Assembly (NCBI GenBank): GCA_032622095.1
Contig: CP136061.1
Location: 52,649,762 to 52,713,761, forward strand
Reading direction: 5' to 3'
DNA from: Siphonodentalium dalli
Taxonomy: Eukaryota > Mollusca > Scaphopoda > Gadilida > Siphonodentaliidae
Length of the DNA stretch: 64,000 nucleotides
Shown here: positions 12,846 to 22,915 of the stretch, piece after piece
How positions within the stretch are numbered: position 1 is the first letter of the stretch
How the letters are laid out: every line of letters starts with the position of its first letter
Notes under the pieces: model-generated
Databases searched by the model: none
What the model saw: the letters and a program-made list of their open reading frames with translations, nothing else
Told to the model about the DNA's origin: nothing
Position numbers and translations under genes: made by a program

Positions 12846-13419
12846 AAACCCGAGCAAGTCCATAATATGTCTTCCGAGAGTTCGTCGAAATTAGTTCATT
12901 CTTAAATTACCAAAAGGAACGCTATTTTGGAAACATGCTGTGGTTGCCAAAGGGGTTATTTTATCAAAATCGGTCCACCGAAACGCTAATGGGTGTCACT
13001 TCGCCGCCTCATATATAGCTGTGGTCACCACACGGGCTAGCCCCTTATACACATCACATGTTGTGAACCAGTGTGTTTGCACACTATGCAATTATAATAC
13101 TATATATAACAGGGTAAAGTGAAGCGGGTGGAAATATCACTGGTGTTATACACAGTTACCATACCCTGATTCTAGAGAAGAGTTTCACAATCACTTAAAG
13201 GTTTCATGACATAAGTTATGGGTGGATGTGCCTTCATTGCCTTTAATGTATCCATGTATATTAATATTACATATACTATATATTATATAATTATGAACCT
13301 GTTAAATGTTCTTTTGTCATGTATTTGTATTTAAATTTGTATATCTCGCATTCTATATTTATTGGTTTATTGAGATTAAAGAAATTTAAATTGATTCTAC
13401 CCGAGGTGCAAACAAACTG

Positions 13420-13800
13420 GTTACACTCATGTATAAGGCACCTGGGTTCAACCCGGGTATATTGTTCCAATTTATCAGGGTACACACCAGGTACAGGGCA
13501 CTTGTGAGTATTGGGGTACAAATTTACACGAATGCACATATCCCTAGTTTTACCCAAGTGCATACTGTTTTTACTCATGTGCAGACTCCCTTATTACATC
13601 CATGTATATGGCACCTGGGGTCCACCTGCATGGGTACAATGTTCCAATTACACAGTGGCAAACCATCTGGTTATACACTCATGTATATGGCACATGGGTA
13701 CATTGTTCCAATTTCCCGGGGTACAAACCCGGATACAGTGCACCTGTGTGTATTGCGATACAATGCACACGGGTGCCTGCATTATACAGCAAACATGTGT
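13420..13800 (+). repeat. Degenerate tandem repeat
   Basis: Repeated phrases 'catgtatatggcacctggg' and 'acattgttccaattt' occur near 13429, 13600 and 13680 with irregular spacing of about 80-170 bp. A 201-codon open frame crosses the array, but its sequence is repeat-derived and its composition is unconvincing, so no gene is called. Confidence 0.7.
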
Positions 13801-14142
13801 AATCTTTGTGTGAAACACCTGCGTTTTTACCAGGATATCCGATCTGAACACAGATACAATCCACGTGCACTGTGTCGTGATGGACCCAGATATACATATA
13901 TATATATCACAATGGGTGCACATACCGCACTAAAGTTTAAATCAATTTTTGATTATTCAGTTCTTAATTCTCCAAAAAAAGAAGAAGAAAAAAAGGGATT
14001 TCAGACAGAATATTTGCTACTTCATAGAAACTAACATACGTAAGCAATCCAATAGTGTTCCCTAAACTGTTTGAGGGCCATTAACTGGGATTGGCAACTA
14101 ACACTGAAAACAGACCAAATTTTTAAATTAAAACAGTTTGCT

Positions 14143-14345
14143 TTAAACAGACCCGCTAATTCCGGCGAATAAACATTTCCAATGTCTAGTACATGGGCAT
14201 CCATGAACTTTGAATCGTTGTTGTTGTCCGTTCCAGTTATTCTGACGATAAATTCCTGTCCATGTTGGTTCTTGTGTTTTAACGTCGCTTATCATCGATC
14301 TGATGTCAATGCGTTGCATGGTACATTTACCTTCATGTACTTCAT
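14143..14345 (-). CDS. Possible terminal coding exon, Cys/Trp-containing protein, unidentified
   Basis: On the minus strand a strong acceptor (a pyrimidine tract ending TTTCTTCTTTCAG at 14346-14358) is followed by an open frame to a stop at 14143. It encodes about 67 residues, including 'WTGIYRQNNW' and 'HGCPCTRHWKC'. The acceptor leaves two bases (AT) before the first whole codon, so an upstream exon is required. The cysteine and tryptophan pattern suggests an extracellular domain, but I recognise no family. Two other candidate minus-strand exons lie upstream (16022-16201, 17172-17416), although each of the three frames ends in a stop, so they cannot all be internal exons of one gene as drawn. 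It could be a pseudo-exon. Confidence 0.3.
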
Positions 14346-14580
14346 CTGAAAGAAGAAAAACAAAACAAAAATACACATGTGAACACATTTGAAACTTGGT
14401 GTTTGGGTTTATCGTCGTGTCAGTCGCTAAACCATATCACGACGGTGTCAGTTTTAGAGGTGGAGAAAATAATAACACGCAAAGGGTTAATTTCACCAAA
14501 AGGAACGTTATTTGGAAAATTGCTGTGGATGCCAAAGGAGTTATTTGATCAAATACCGATAGGTGACAACAGCATGGGTT

Positions 14581-15790
14581 AGATGGATGCAGTTTTCTGT
14601 TTTTTTTTCTAACATAGCTTGGGGTGGGGCGCCCTACCGCAGCGTTTATTTGGTCAAAATCGGTTAAATGGGAAAGGATACCCTTTCTGCCACCTCCTGT
14701 GGCAACCGCACGGGCTAGAGTGGTGCGATTTGCGGTTTTTATAGTATAATTGGGGGTGGGCCACCTTACTTCACCGGTTCATAAATACAAAATGGCAATG
14801 GGGTCCCATTTTTGCCACTTCCTGTGGCAACCTCACGGACTAGAAGGGTGCGGTTTTTCTAATATAACTTGGGGTGGGCACACTGCCACACTGTTTATTT
14901 GATAAAAATCGGTTCACAAATACCAAAACGACAATGGGTGCCATTTTTGCCACCTATCGTGGCAACCGCGCGGGTTAGAGTGGTGCTGTTTGTATAGTAA
15001 GTATACTTTGGGTGGGCCACCCTACCGCCAATACCGAAATGGTAATGGGTGCCCTTTCTGCCACCTCCTGTGGCAACCGCACGGGCTAGAGTTGTGCGAT
15101 TTGCGGTTTTTATAGTATAATTGGGGGTGGGCCACCCTACTTCACCGGTTCATAAATACAAAATGGCAATGGGGTCCCATTTTTGCCACTTCCTGTGGCA
15201 ACCTCACGGACTAGAAGGGTGCGTTTTATTCGGTTTTTCTAATATAACTTGGGGTGGGCACACTGCCACACTGTTTATTTGATCAAAATCGGTTCACAAA
15301 TACCAAAACGACAATGGGTGCCATTTTTGCCACCTATCGTGGCAACCGCGCGGGTTAGAGTGGTGCTGTTTGTATAGTATAATTTGGGTGGGCCACCCTA
15401 CCGCAAATACCGAAATGGTAATGGGTGCCCTTTCTGCCACCTCCTGTGACAACCGCTAGAGTGGTGCGGTTTTCTAGTATACTTTGGGTGGGCCACCCTA
15501 CCGCACCGTTTATGTGGTCAAAATCGGTTAATAAATACCAAAATGGCAATGGGTCACCTTTTTGCCACTTCCTGTGGCTACCTCACGGGCTAGAAGGGCG
15601 CGGTTTTCGGTTTTTCTAACATAACTTGAGATGGGCACCCTACCGCACCGTTTGTTTGGTCAAAATCGGTTCATAAATACCAAAACGACAATGGGTGCGC
15701 TTTTTGCCACTTCCCGTGGCAACCACACAAATTATAATATAATTTGGGGTGGGCCATCAGTCAGCACTGTTTATTTGGTCAAGTTTGAAT
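14581..15790 (+). repeat. Satellite S array with higher-order repeats
   Basis: Monomers of about 115-140 bp share 'ttggggtgggccaccctacc', 'ttggtcaaaatcggtt', 'caaaatggcaatgggt' and 'gccacctcctgtggcaacc'. Within the array, block 14681-15051 is repeated nearly identically as 15052-15427. Each block holds three distinguishable monomers, while neighbouring monomers differ substantially from one another. A few long frames, such as those near 15425-15816, are products of the array. Confidence 0.85.
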
Positions 15791-16021
15791 GTTTCCGAAT
15801 AAGGGCATGTGAATAATTAACCAATGTCACCGTACACGTGTAGTTTGTCGCCTGTATGATTGATCCAATCTCTCAGATTTGCCAGCATTCTGCAAATACT
15901 CATCGCGATAACGGATCTCAACGGATAAAATTTAAAGGATCTCGCACATATAGAGGTAAACACAGAATCTCCGAAACAAAAATGCAATACCGGTGTTGAA
16001 TATATAATTAGGCTCATCTAA

Positions 16022-16201
16022 TCAGCTCAAAACGAAGACGTTTTGTTCGGTAATTCGGCAACCATTTGAGAACAAATCCATTATCATATCTCGTTTGTCC
16101 GTCGATCGTGAACAATTTCCGTGTATGGTACATTGCTCCTCGACCCAGGGACATCTGGTGCATGGGGGTATCTTATTCCACAATATGGCCATATCTTTCA
16201 A
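16022..16201 (-). CDS. Possible coding exon, cysteine-rich, unidentified
   Basis: The minus-strand frame opens directly after TTTTTGTGTCAG (acceptor bases at 16202-16204). It encodes about 59 residues with 'PPCTRCPWVEEQC' and 'GNCSRSTDKRD', ending at TGA (16022). The spacing of cysteines resembles a secreted or extracellular module, but no family is recognised. No start codon at the acceptor means an upstream exon would be needed. It could equally be a random open frame. Confidence 0.25.
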   Translation of the reverse strand: MKDMAILWNKIPPCTRCPWVEEQCTIHGNCSRSTDKRDMIMDLFSNGCRITEQNVFVLS

Positions 16202-16434
16202 CTGACACAAAAATCAGTTGAAAATTTCTTTATAAAATTAAGTTGAAATTGCTCGAAACAGTTTTAATTTTGCTACCAGTAATTAGAGTGAATTTAGATT
16301 TTTTTTTTTTAGATCAAAAGTGGAATTTTAACTTTTCAGACTGAAATGACCATCAGTTTGAACATCGCGGGGTGTAGTTTACTTTGGGAAAATTCGAAAA
16401 GTTTGACGGCTTGAGCTACCAGTTGGAAAATTCC

Positions 16435-17100
16435 AACCTAAGGTAGCAATACACGATTTCTGGCCATTTTGACCATTTTGACGGGGGTACTGTATTACAA
16501 CCTTCTGCTGCACCATGGTCATTGATAAACAGAACATGAGTGTTTGGTTACAAGATACAGAAATGGTCAGAGGATAATTCGTCTGTCTTTTGGAAAAAAT
16601 TGCATCATCACAAGTAGAATTATCTCCCCTAGACTGATTTTTAAAAATCTTCATTTTAGCCATTTTTGGATCGAAATTGGCCGTTTTCGGTCGCATAGCT
16701 AACCATGGCAGAGCGAATGTCAGTCTATAATCACCTTATGAGCTGATAGACCCGAGATATATGTCAGATATATTGAAAAATAAAAAAAAGTTATCGTAGC
16801 AATTTAAAAAAAATTTATCAGAAGTGCAGACGACTGTTTTCAAGGGAGAGAATTCGAGCTGTTTTCCGGTGGAGTACCACACAGAGCTGGCCGACATCAG
16901 ATTCCAAAAACATACTTCGTATTCAAATATCATCCCATTTTGTATACTATGGTACCTTTATAAAATAATTAAACCATCAAACCATTACTCCCAGGTATAA
17001 CAGAGGCTAAACTGACAGTTATAGCCCTTATATGCTTAAAATCATATTTTTCAGCCCTCCTACAACCCATGAAATCGTGTATTGCTACCTAAGGGGGTGG
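16435..17100. repeat. Inverted-repeat-bounded segment (AGGTAGCAATACACGATTTC)
   Basis: The 20-bp sequence AGGTAGCAATACACGATTTC near 16440 recurs as its exact complement near 17072. The intervening 630 bp are non-coding and contain 'atggccattttt'-type phrases. This suggests a MITE or two opposed repeat copies. Target duplications were not found. Confidence 0.5.
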
Positions 17101-17171
17101 TGAAAATGTAATGGAATTTCCCGGACCTTAGACATTTCGGGTTTGGTGCAAGGGGTGGGTTGATTTGGAAA

Positions 17172-17416
17172 TTATAAATTGGACAGCCACAATGGAGATC
17201 GTCTAGCCACGACCCTGACCAAGCCTTCACTCGGTTGTTCGTAGTTGAAATGTCCCATGTACTGCAAGGCGTCTTTTGCAACGAGTATAGCCCAATTGCC
17301 ATTCTGCGGTGTCGAATCCCCTTGATTGAATAATCCAAAACCGCGATATCCGATTGTCGACCGCGAATACACCTTCAATTGTGAGTCTCGTCCGGTGTAA
17401 ATTACCTGGACAAGAT
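17172..17416 (-). CDS. Possible coding exon, unidentified
   Basis: The minus-strand frame follows an acceptor-like TTTATCTTGTCCAG and reads about 80 residues, including 'GFGLFNQGDSTPQNGNWAIL' and 'FNYEQPSEGLVRVV', to a stop at 17172. All three minus frames are fairly open here, so the frame choice is uncertain. The 'NGNWAILVAKDALQYMGHF' stretch has the look of a real globular protein, but I do not recognise it. GC content is higher than in the flanks, which is weak support for coding. Confidence 0.3.
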
Positions 17417-17729
17417 AAAATCAGTTTGTGAATACGAGCCATGTTGTCTGATATGTTCCGCTAAAGACAAATATTTGCATAATGAAACCATGAATGCACA
17501 CGCACCGTTATAACCACGTGCGCTAGCACGGAGGTTCTCGCTTACACATTGTGTATTCGTTCGTCCTTGTGTGGAATACCAACCGTAGCATGAAAAGAAT
17601 ATTCAACCCTGGTCAAGTGGTCCTGCTAATGTATATACACTCTTTATTGCCTCCCTTTGAGGAGAGAGATAGTATGTATATGGATATGTACAAATACGTT
17701 GGAATTAAATCGAAAGATTAAAATCACAA

Positions 17730-18160
17730 GCATACCCATGTCAGGAAACGTTTCTATCAATTAATTTATTTCGAATATTTTATTATAAAATTAGATGATT
17801 ATTTAAAGTGGGACACTTTATTGTTCTATTTTAGAACAGGCCATTCAGCGATACCATATATCGATGGAGATCGTTAGGGTGTTCCCATATAGCTATGCTC
17901 TGAACGTCAAATGTCACATATTGATTGTTTGTATTATTTTATTAGAAACTATTACAAAGTTATAATGAGTCAAATTAACGTTTATTTGTGACAAAATTAC
18001 AAAATAAAAATTTCCGTCTGTTAACAGTAACCACCATTGTTCGTTAGCTAACAACACACGTTTTAGACAAGAAAAATCAATATTAATCGATAGAAGCATT
18101 TCCGGACAGGGGTCTTCGATTCATATCTAATATGTTATACCCCGGTAACTATAATCAAGA
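17730..18160 (-). mobile_element. MITE family C copy 3 (reverse orientation, ends degraded)
   Basis: It carries the complement of the family C middle ('tctgttaacagtaaccacca') and the mirrored 'ggacaggggtcttcgattca' end. Clear TTAA-flanked termini are no longer visible. Confidence 0.7.
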
Positions 18161-18375
18161 TGCTATTCACGTCGTTTTGCATACACCAGCGCAGCCATTA
18201 TTATATTTTGTTCAAAAACAGTTATGCTCTTGAATGTTTCATAGTAAAATCGTAGCTGGAAAGATCGTAGGGTAATCAATCACATGCTAACGAACAACAC
18301 ACGATATCTTCATCTACGACGACATCGCAATCGGGGAACAAACTATTCACGATTTTGTCGGGTCCGATTCCTCCA

Positions 18376-18478
18376 CTTACGATTGAATCATGGGTCGTCT
18401 GAACGTTCACTTACGATTGAATCATGGGTCGTCTGAACGTTCACTTACGATTGAATCATGGGTCGTCTGAACGTTCAG
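18376..18478 (+). repeat. 34-bp tandem repeat, 3 copies
   Basis: The unit starts at 18376, 18410 and 18444 with 'cttacgattgaatcatgggt' and is essentially identical each time. Confidence 0.95.
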
Positions 18479-20499
18479 TCAGACAACTACTAAGAAAATC
18501 ACAACTTTAGAAAACATAAAGCTATTTTTGTGTAACGGCATCAGTTTCCCCTAAGTACTAGCATTATAGCAATCCAGCAGGTCCCACCAACACCACAGCA
18601 GACTAGCAGCACCATTTGGGCTGGGATGATATGTTAAACTAAAATGGGTAATCCTGTCCTAAGTGCTAAAATTTGCCATTTTATAGCAATGTCTGACTAC
18701 CTAGCTCGCTTATAACCATTTGTTTTCTTTTGTGGTGGAATTTATGATGAAGCTGTCCATAAAATGTCGAACAATCAGGGTTTTGTGCTCGACATGTTTT
18801 AAACATTTAGCCAATCGCCCAACATTGTTTTCTATATGAGTCAGTATATAGAGCTAAACATAATAACAACATGTCTATAGACGGACTTGGTCTGATATAA
18901 TATACAGTGAACATTTAAGTTAAATACTTTACAGGTAACAACAACATTACTATGTTTACATATCTAAATCTTAATTTGTGGAAACATTTACTTGATTAGA
19001 TTTTTTTTGCTGTAACGTCGGTATGATTTTATCCCTAGGGCATATCGATCCACCCACTGATCTTTTATATCTTTAGTACACTCACGAAGAGTGTCAACAC
19101 GTTTTATACTGTTATTTTCATAATTGTCCTTGGCTAAATACTGTCTATTTCTAAACTTCAACCTTCAACGCACAGCTTAATTTAGGGAACATTCAGGGGG
19201 GGGGGGGGTAGTAACAAATTTGCAAGAAGGTATGCCGTTTTTTTTGCATCTGGCATTTTCGGGGACCCACCACCCCCAAACCTGCAAAAGAAATATTTGT
19301 TTAGTCCCAATTTATTTACACCCAACCCCCAAATTTCACTAAAATTGGTCTAAAATCTCATAAAACTCTACTGATATCACTCTTATGACTGGGAATGATC
19401 TCAGTTCAAATAACAGTTTAACCTGTTTCAGAAGCTGAGGGAAAAAAGTTTTATAAATTGCTGATCATCTGTAAACCTAGCAAATTACTTCTATTATACT
19501 AAACTAGCTAAATATTCACCATCGGAGATACCTGCGGCCCCCTTTATTGGACTTCGCACACATTTTGATCTTAGACTTCACATTCACTTAGCGGCGGCCC
19601 CTTTGTGCACTTCAAGCACATTTGGTCATTGAAACATTTTGATTTATATATATTGTTTTAATATAAATTTTTTTAAAGTTTGAATTCATTGCTCAATTTA
19701 ACAAAACCAATTTTATTTTATTTTTTTTAATTAAAAGTTTTTAAAAACTAATACCATTATAACATCTGCCAGGGTACCCCGAGTCACCACACCAAATTTG
19801 GTTGAACTCGGTCCAGGGGTCTGAGAGAAAAATCTGGACAGATCCTACTTATTTATATATATATAGATGACAATCAGTCACATCACTATTGTGACACGCA
19901 TGGGGAGGGGTCAACATATACATCTCTCAGGCCAGACAACCAATACAAGTCAACTGAATGAGTGTTCTTTCTCAACAGTTTACCGACAAACTGTATACTT
20001 CGTTCCGGCTCCGATTCCGGCATAACATCTTTTCGATCAAACACGGAGTACAAATATATCTGACAAAATACATCTAAACAGTGAATTAATCGGGTAACAA
20101 TCATTGATACCTTTTGATATCGTATCCTCGTTATCAAATTCACCTTTCAGAATATTTGTACTGCCTTAATGATTAAAAGAACATTAAACTGACTTGTGTT
20201 GTGTTTACTACGGCGAAAATATGTGTCCACGGAAGCAACGTAATTAATTCGTTGCGCGATTCACCTTGCGAAATAAGCTATCAAACCATGCCCGAATAAC
20301 CTTGTCAGGGGCAATTCCAAACATCTGGGCTTATTTCACCCATCTATGCGTGTCAGCAGTACACATTCCTCCTATTTTCGATTCAGACAACTTCTCAAAT
20401 ACGTACACGGAAGTACACCAAAATAGAAACAACTAGGTCACAAAAGTAAATATTAAACCATGCTTGAATAGCTATTTTGGGGACGTCATAAAGCATACT
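18479..20499. other. No gene recognised
   Basis: AT-rich DNA with a 13-base poly(G) run (19196-19208) followed by 'gggacccaccacccccaaa', a phrase that also recurs near 44550 and 45720. The open frame at 19886-20143 (minus) has no recognisable domain. Otherwise nothing was seen. Confidence 0.55.
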
Positions 20500-20640
20500 G
20501 GTCCTTCCAAAATTTACCCAGCTTCTGATTGGTTCCTTCCATCTCAGACTCTGGTTGGTCATTCTGCTGCAATTTGATTGGCTGCTTCTTGATCCTCCAG
20601 GTCTGAGAAAGTTCTATAAAAGGCTGGAACAAATCAGAAT
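20500..20640 (+). promoter_or_regulatory. TATA/CCAAT promoter
   Basis: TATAAAAGG lies at 20615-20623. Upstream are two or three inverted CCAAT boxes (ATTGG at 20528-20532 and 20578-20582; TTGG near 20553). Transcription would begin at about 20645-20650. The GC-rich transcribed region downstream contrasts with the AT-rich flanks. This is the most complete promoter architecture in the window and serves the ORF ending at 21616. Confidence 0.6.
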
Positions 20641-20707
20641 ATTGGCACTCTGGCAGGAGAGTGGAGCGAAACGGTCGTGATTGCTTCGATCCTTATTAGT
20701 TCCACGG

Positions 20708-20869
20708 GTGAGTCGTGTGGTCGCGCCTCCGGGTGCAGCTGCCCCCGTGCTTAACGCCAGTGAGACGGTTTTGGATTAGGCTTATGTATTTAATCCCAGA
20801 CGCCGTGTTGGCCGCAGTGGAAAGAAGTCGGGTATAGGATATTGCTAACTGGACTCTCCAGTCTAGCAG
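20708..20869 (+). other. Predicted short intron
   Basis: A consensus donor GG|GTGAGT at 20708 and an acceptor after 'ctctccagtctagcag' (AG at 20868-20869) bracket 162 bp. The downstream frame has a stop (TAG, 20864-20866) just inside the intron and is open from 20867, as expected if the acceptor is used. The upstream exon shows no ATG. Confidence 0.4.
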
Positions 20870-21616
20870 AGGATACCCGACTCTTTGCCTGGAGTTCCGG
20901 ACCGAAGATTCTGGCATCCAGAAACACAGACCCGGGACACCAACTCCAAGACTGCCTCCTGTCACCTGAGTGGGAAGAAGGGGCCGCCAAAAAAAAAGAC
21001 GCCTGCGAGAAAAAGAAGGGACGCCGCCAGACGAGCCAAATGGAAGAAGCGGGGGATGACTGTTGATCTGCCAGTCACCCCTCCCCTTGTGGTTCAGCCG
21101 ACGTCCAATGTCACAGCCGGCAGGTCGGAGTTGTCTGAGAGACGCCCAGACGACCCGACCTGCATGGAGACAGGCGACATCGCACCAGCTAGCAGGGACT
21201 CCGTTGATCTTCTGGAGGTCCCTGCTGTCGTCGTCGAGGCAAGCGGAACAAGGGAGCAGGAAACCACCCCTGCTGTTCCTGCCGCCTGCTTCGAGGTGGA
21301 ACTGGACAGCTTGCCACCACGGACACCGGATTACCAGAACATCCCGGTGTCCCCCAGCAACTACAACAACACCAGCTCAGACACCACTCAGTCTGTAGAA
21401 GACTTCATCGCCGCAACCAAAAAAGAGGCGGAAGAGGGGTTGAAGGAGATCATGAAGGCACAGCTACGACAAGAACAGTTACACGAACAAGCCCGTAAAA
21501 AGCAAGAAGAAGAATTTCAACTCCTTCTACAACAACATCAGCAGAAATCTCCTCCATCTCCAAAGTCATCAACGGAGAAACCAAACCCTAAAAAGAAAAG
21601 AAAAAAGAAGAAATAA
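20870..21616 (+). CDS. Lysine-rich protein with basic N-terminus and C-terminal coiled coil, unknown
   Basis: The continuous frame covers about 248 codons. An N-terminal highly basic block ('KKKTPARKRRDAARRAKWKK') is followed by a proline/threonine/acidic linker, then a Glu/Gln/Lys-rich helical segment (roughly the last 80 residues, likely coiled coil) and a polylysine tail. The first in-frame ATG is at 21056, after the basic block, so either translation starts there and loses that block or a start comes from an upstream exon. The promoter, the 162-bp intron candidate, AATAAA at 21659-21664 and clear GC enrichment support a transcribed unit. Basic blocks of this kind occur in nucleic-acid-binding proteins encoded by invertebrate mobile elements, so it may be an element-borne accessory or gag-like protein. 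It sits 1 kb upstream of the retroelement PBS. Function unknown. Confidence 0.5.
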   Translation, partial: RIPDSLPGVPDRRFWHPETQTRDTNSKTASCHLSGKKGPPKKKTPARKRRDAARRAKWKKRGMTVDLPVTPPLVVQPTSNVTAGRSELSERRPDDPTCMETGDIAPASRDSVDLLEVPAVVVEASGTREQETTPAVPAACFEVELDSLPPRTPDYQNIPVSPSNYNNTSSDTTQSVEDFIAATKKEAEEGLKEIMKAQLRQEQLHEQARKKQEEEFQLLLQQHQQKSPPSPKSSTEKPNPKKKRKKKK

Positions 21617-21686
21617 AAATCAATTATAAAAATGCTTACCTTTTTTTTTGGTACTCTAAATAAAGGCATAAAAATGAGGGATTAAG

Positions 21687-21708
21687 GAAAGGGCCTCTCG
21701 GCCCTTTC
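21687..21708 (+). terminator. Perfect 9-bp hairpin after poly(A) signal
   Basis: GAAAGGGCC, loop TCTC, GGCCCTTTC. It lies 23 bases after the AATAAA at 21659-21664 and 71 bases after the ORF stop. It resembles a 3' processing stem-loop in geometry (four-base loop) but does not match the histone stem-loop consensus. Confidence 0.45.
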
Positions 21709-21774
21709 GACAATCCCGGGCTAGCCCCCCGAACCACTCTCTTCACGAATATTGGCAGACTGAGCACTTGGAAT

Positions 21775-22378
21775 TACTGTTGCTCACAGAGTAACGAGCA
21801 ACAAACACTGTTACTCACAAAGTGATCAACGAGCAACACAAGGCACACTGAGACTGAGAACTTACTGCTAGGTAACTAGTTATGATATAAACTCATTGCC
21901 ATCGCTGTTACTCACAAAGTGAGCTACGAGCAACAAAAACCTGTTACTCACAAAGTGAGCAACGATCAACAAAACTGTCACTCATTGACTAATGAGCGAC
22001 ACTCTTTAAACTGTTACTCATTGACTAATGAGAACAAATCTTTGAATCTAACCGTCACTCATCGACTGATGAGCGACACTCTTCAAACTGTTACTCGTTG
22101 ACTAACGAGCAACAAAACTCTGAAACCATATAACTGTCACTCGTTGAGCGACACTCTTTAAACTGTTACTCGTTGACTAACGAGCAACAACACTCTGAAA
22201 CCATATAACTGTCACTCGTGGAGCGACACTCTTAAAATAGTTACTCATTGACTAATGAGCAACACAACTCTGAATCTACATAACTGTCACTCATTGAGTG
22301 ACACTCTTAAAACTGTTACTCATTGAATAATGAGCAACAGCATTTAAATAGATACAACCACTACTCATCGAGTAGTCA
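21775..22378 (+). repeat. Array of about 15 short palindromes with covarying arms
   Basis: Successive units have arms such as GTTACTCATT/AATGAGCAAC, GTTACTCGTT/AACGAGCAAC and GTCACTCATC/GATGAGCGAC around a GACT loop. They alternate with shorter GTCACTC/GAGCGAC or GAGTGAC units. Units are separated by 'aaaactctgaaaccatataa' or 'actctttaaa' spacers. Where a base changes in one arm, its partner usually changes to match. The array immediately precedes the LTR-like end and PBS, so it is probably U3 or R sequence of the retroelement. Confidence 0.85.
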
Positions 22379-22593
22379 TAAACTGGTTTCCCTATTTACT
22401 GCCCAAAAATAGGGTGGTGGCAGCAAAACAAAAGACTTCATTGGCAAATTAAACCTGCAGCTCGACTGAGCCAGGCTTACCTCACGTGCCTAAAAACTTA
22501 ATAAAATACTCAGCCCTTTTTGGCTCGCAGGGACTCGTGGATGAAACCACTCGATCGCTACCGGAATTGAGTCCCCACCCCCTGCGTGTTACA
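22379..22593 (+). other. Probable 3' part of a 5' LTR
   Basis: The segment ends in '...gtgttACA', four bases before the PBS, the expected position for the end of U5. It contains an AATAAA (22500-22505). The LTR start could not be fixed because no second LTR is present in the window. The palindrome array may lie inside the LTR. Confidence 0.5.
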
Positions 22594-22597
22594 AAAT

Positions 22598-22615
22598 TGG
22601 TGGCAGCGGTGGGAT
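22598..22615 (+). promoter_or_regulatory. Retroelement primer-binding site for tRNA-Leu
   Basis: TGGTGGCAGCGGTGGGAT is the exact complement of a 3' end reading ATCCCACCGCTGCCACCA, which is that of metazoan tRNA-Leu of the GGTAGCG...CGCTGCC acceptor type. It lies just after an LTR-like end and 54 bases before the first ATG of the element's coding region. Confidence 0.8.
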
Positions 22616-22669
22616 TAAAATACTTTGCCACATCAAGGTGAAAAAACCTAAAAATTATAAATAAACCAA

Positions 22670-22906
22670 ATGTCAGAAGATAGCGATCAATTTGATCAGA
22701 TTAAACCTGTTGGGCTTATTGGATTTGCTAATGCATCTGAATATTCAAGTGCATGTCAATACTGTTCTGATCATACAATTGACGTCCTAGAAATTGACCT
22801 GGCAGGAATTGGTTTTCTTGTTTTCTTTGATGAAACTGAACTGAACGAGTGTTACATACGTTCATTATTAAATAATTGGGACTGCTTTTTGTACATACTT
22901 GTCTAA
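22670..22906 (+). CDS. Leader ORF of the Ty3/gypsy-like element (78 aa, unknown)
   Basis: It starts at a true ATG (22670) and ends at TAA (22904-22906), in the same frame as the gag that follows nine bases later. It encodes an acidic, partly hydrophobic peptide ('ASEYSSACQYCSDHTIDVLE', 'LAGIGFLVFFDETELNECY'). Either it is a separate small ORF preceding gag or an N-terminal gag extension interrupted by a stop. I recognise no domain. Confidence 0.5.
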   Translation: MSEDSDQFDQIKPVGLIGFANASEYSSACQYCSDHTIDVLEIDLAGIGFLVFFDETELNECYIRSLLNNWDCFLYILV

Positions 22907-22915
22907 GTGATACAA

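Noticed and set aside
13429-14034. 201-codon open frame on the plus strand
   Set aside because: It runs through a degenerate tandem repeat with several equally open overlapping frames on both strands. The peptide has repeated 'YMAPG/HLHG'-type phrases that mirror the DNA repeat, so it is an artefact.
16379-16696. 105-codon minus-strand frame with ATG-like start
   Set aside because: It lies in an inverted-repeat-bounded dispersed repeat ('aaatggccaaaatggc'-type phrases) and shows no domain.
21687-21708. Histone mRNA 3' stem-loop
   Set aside because: The stem and loop lengths are similar, but the sequence does not fit the histone consensus, and the gene beside it is not a histone.
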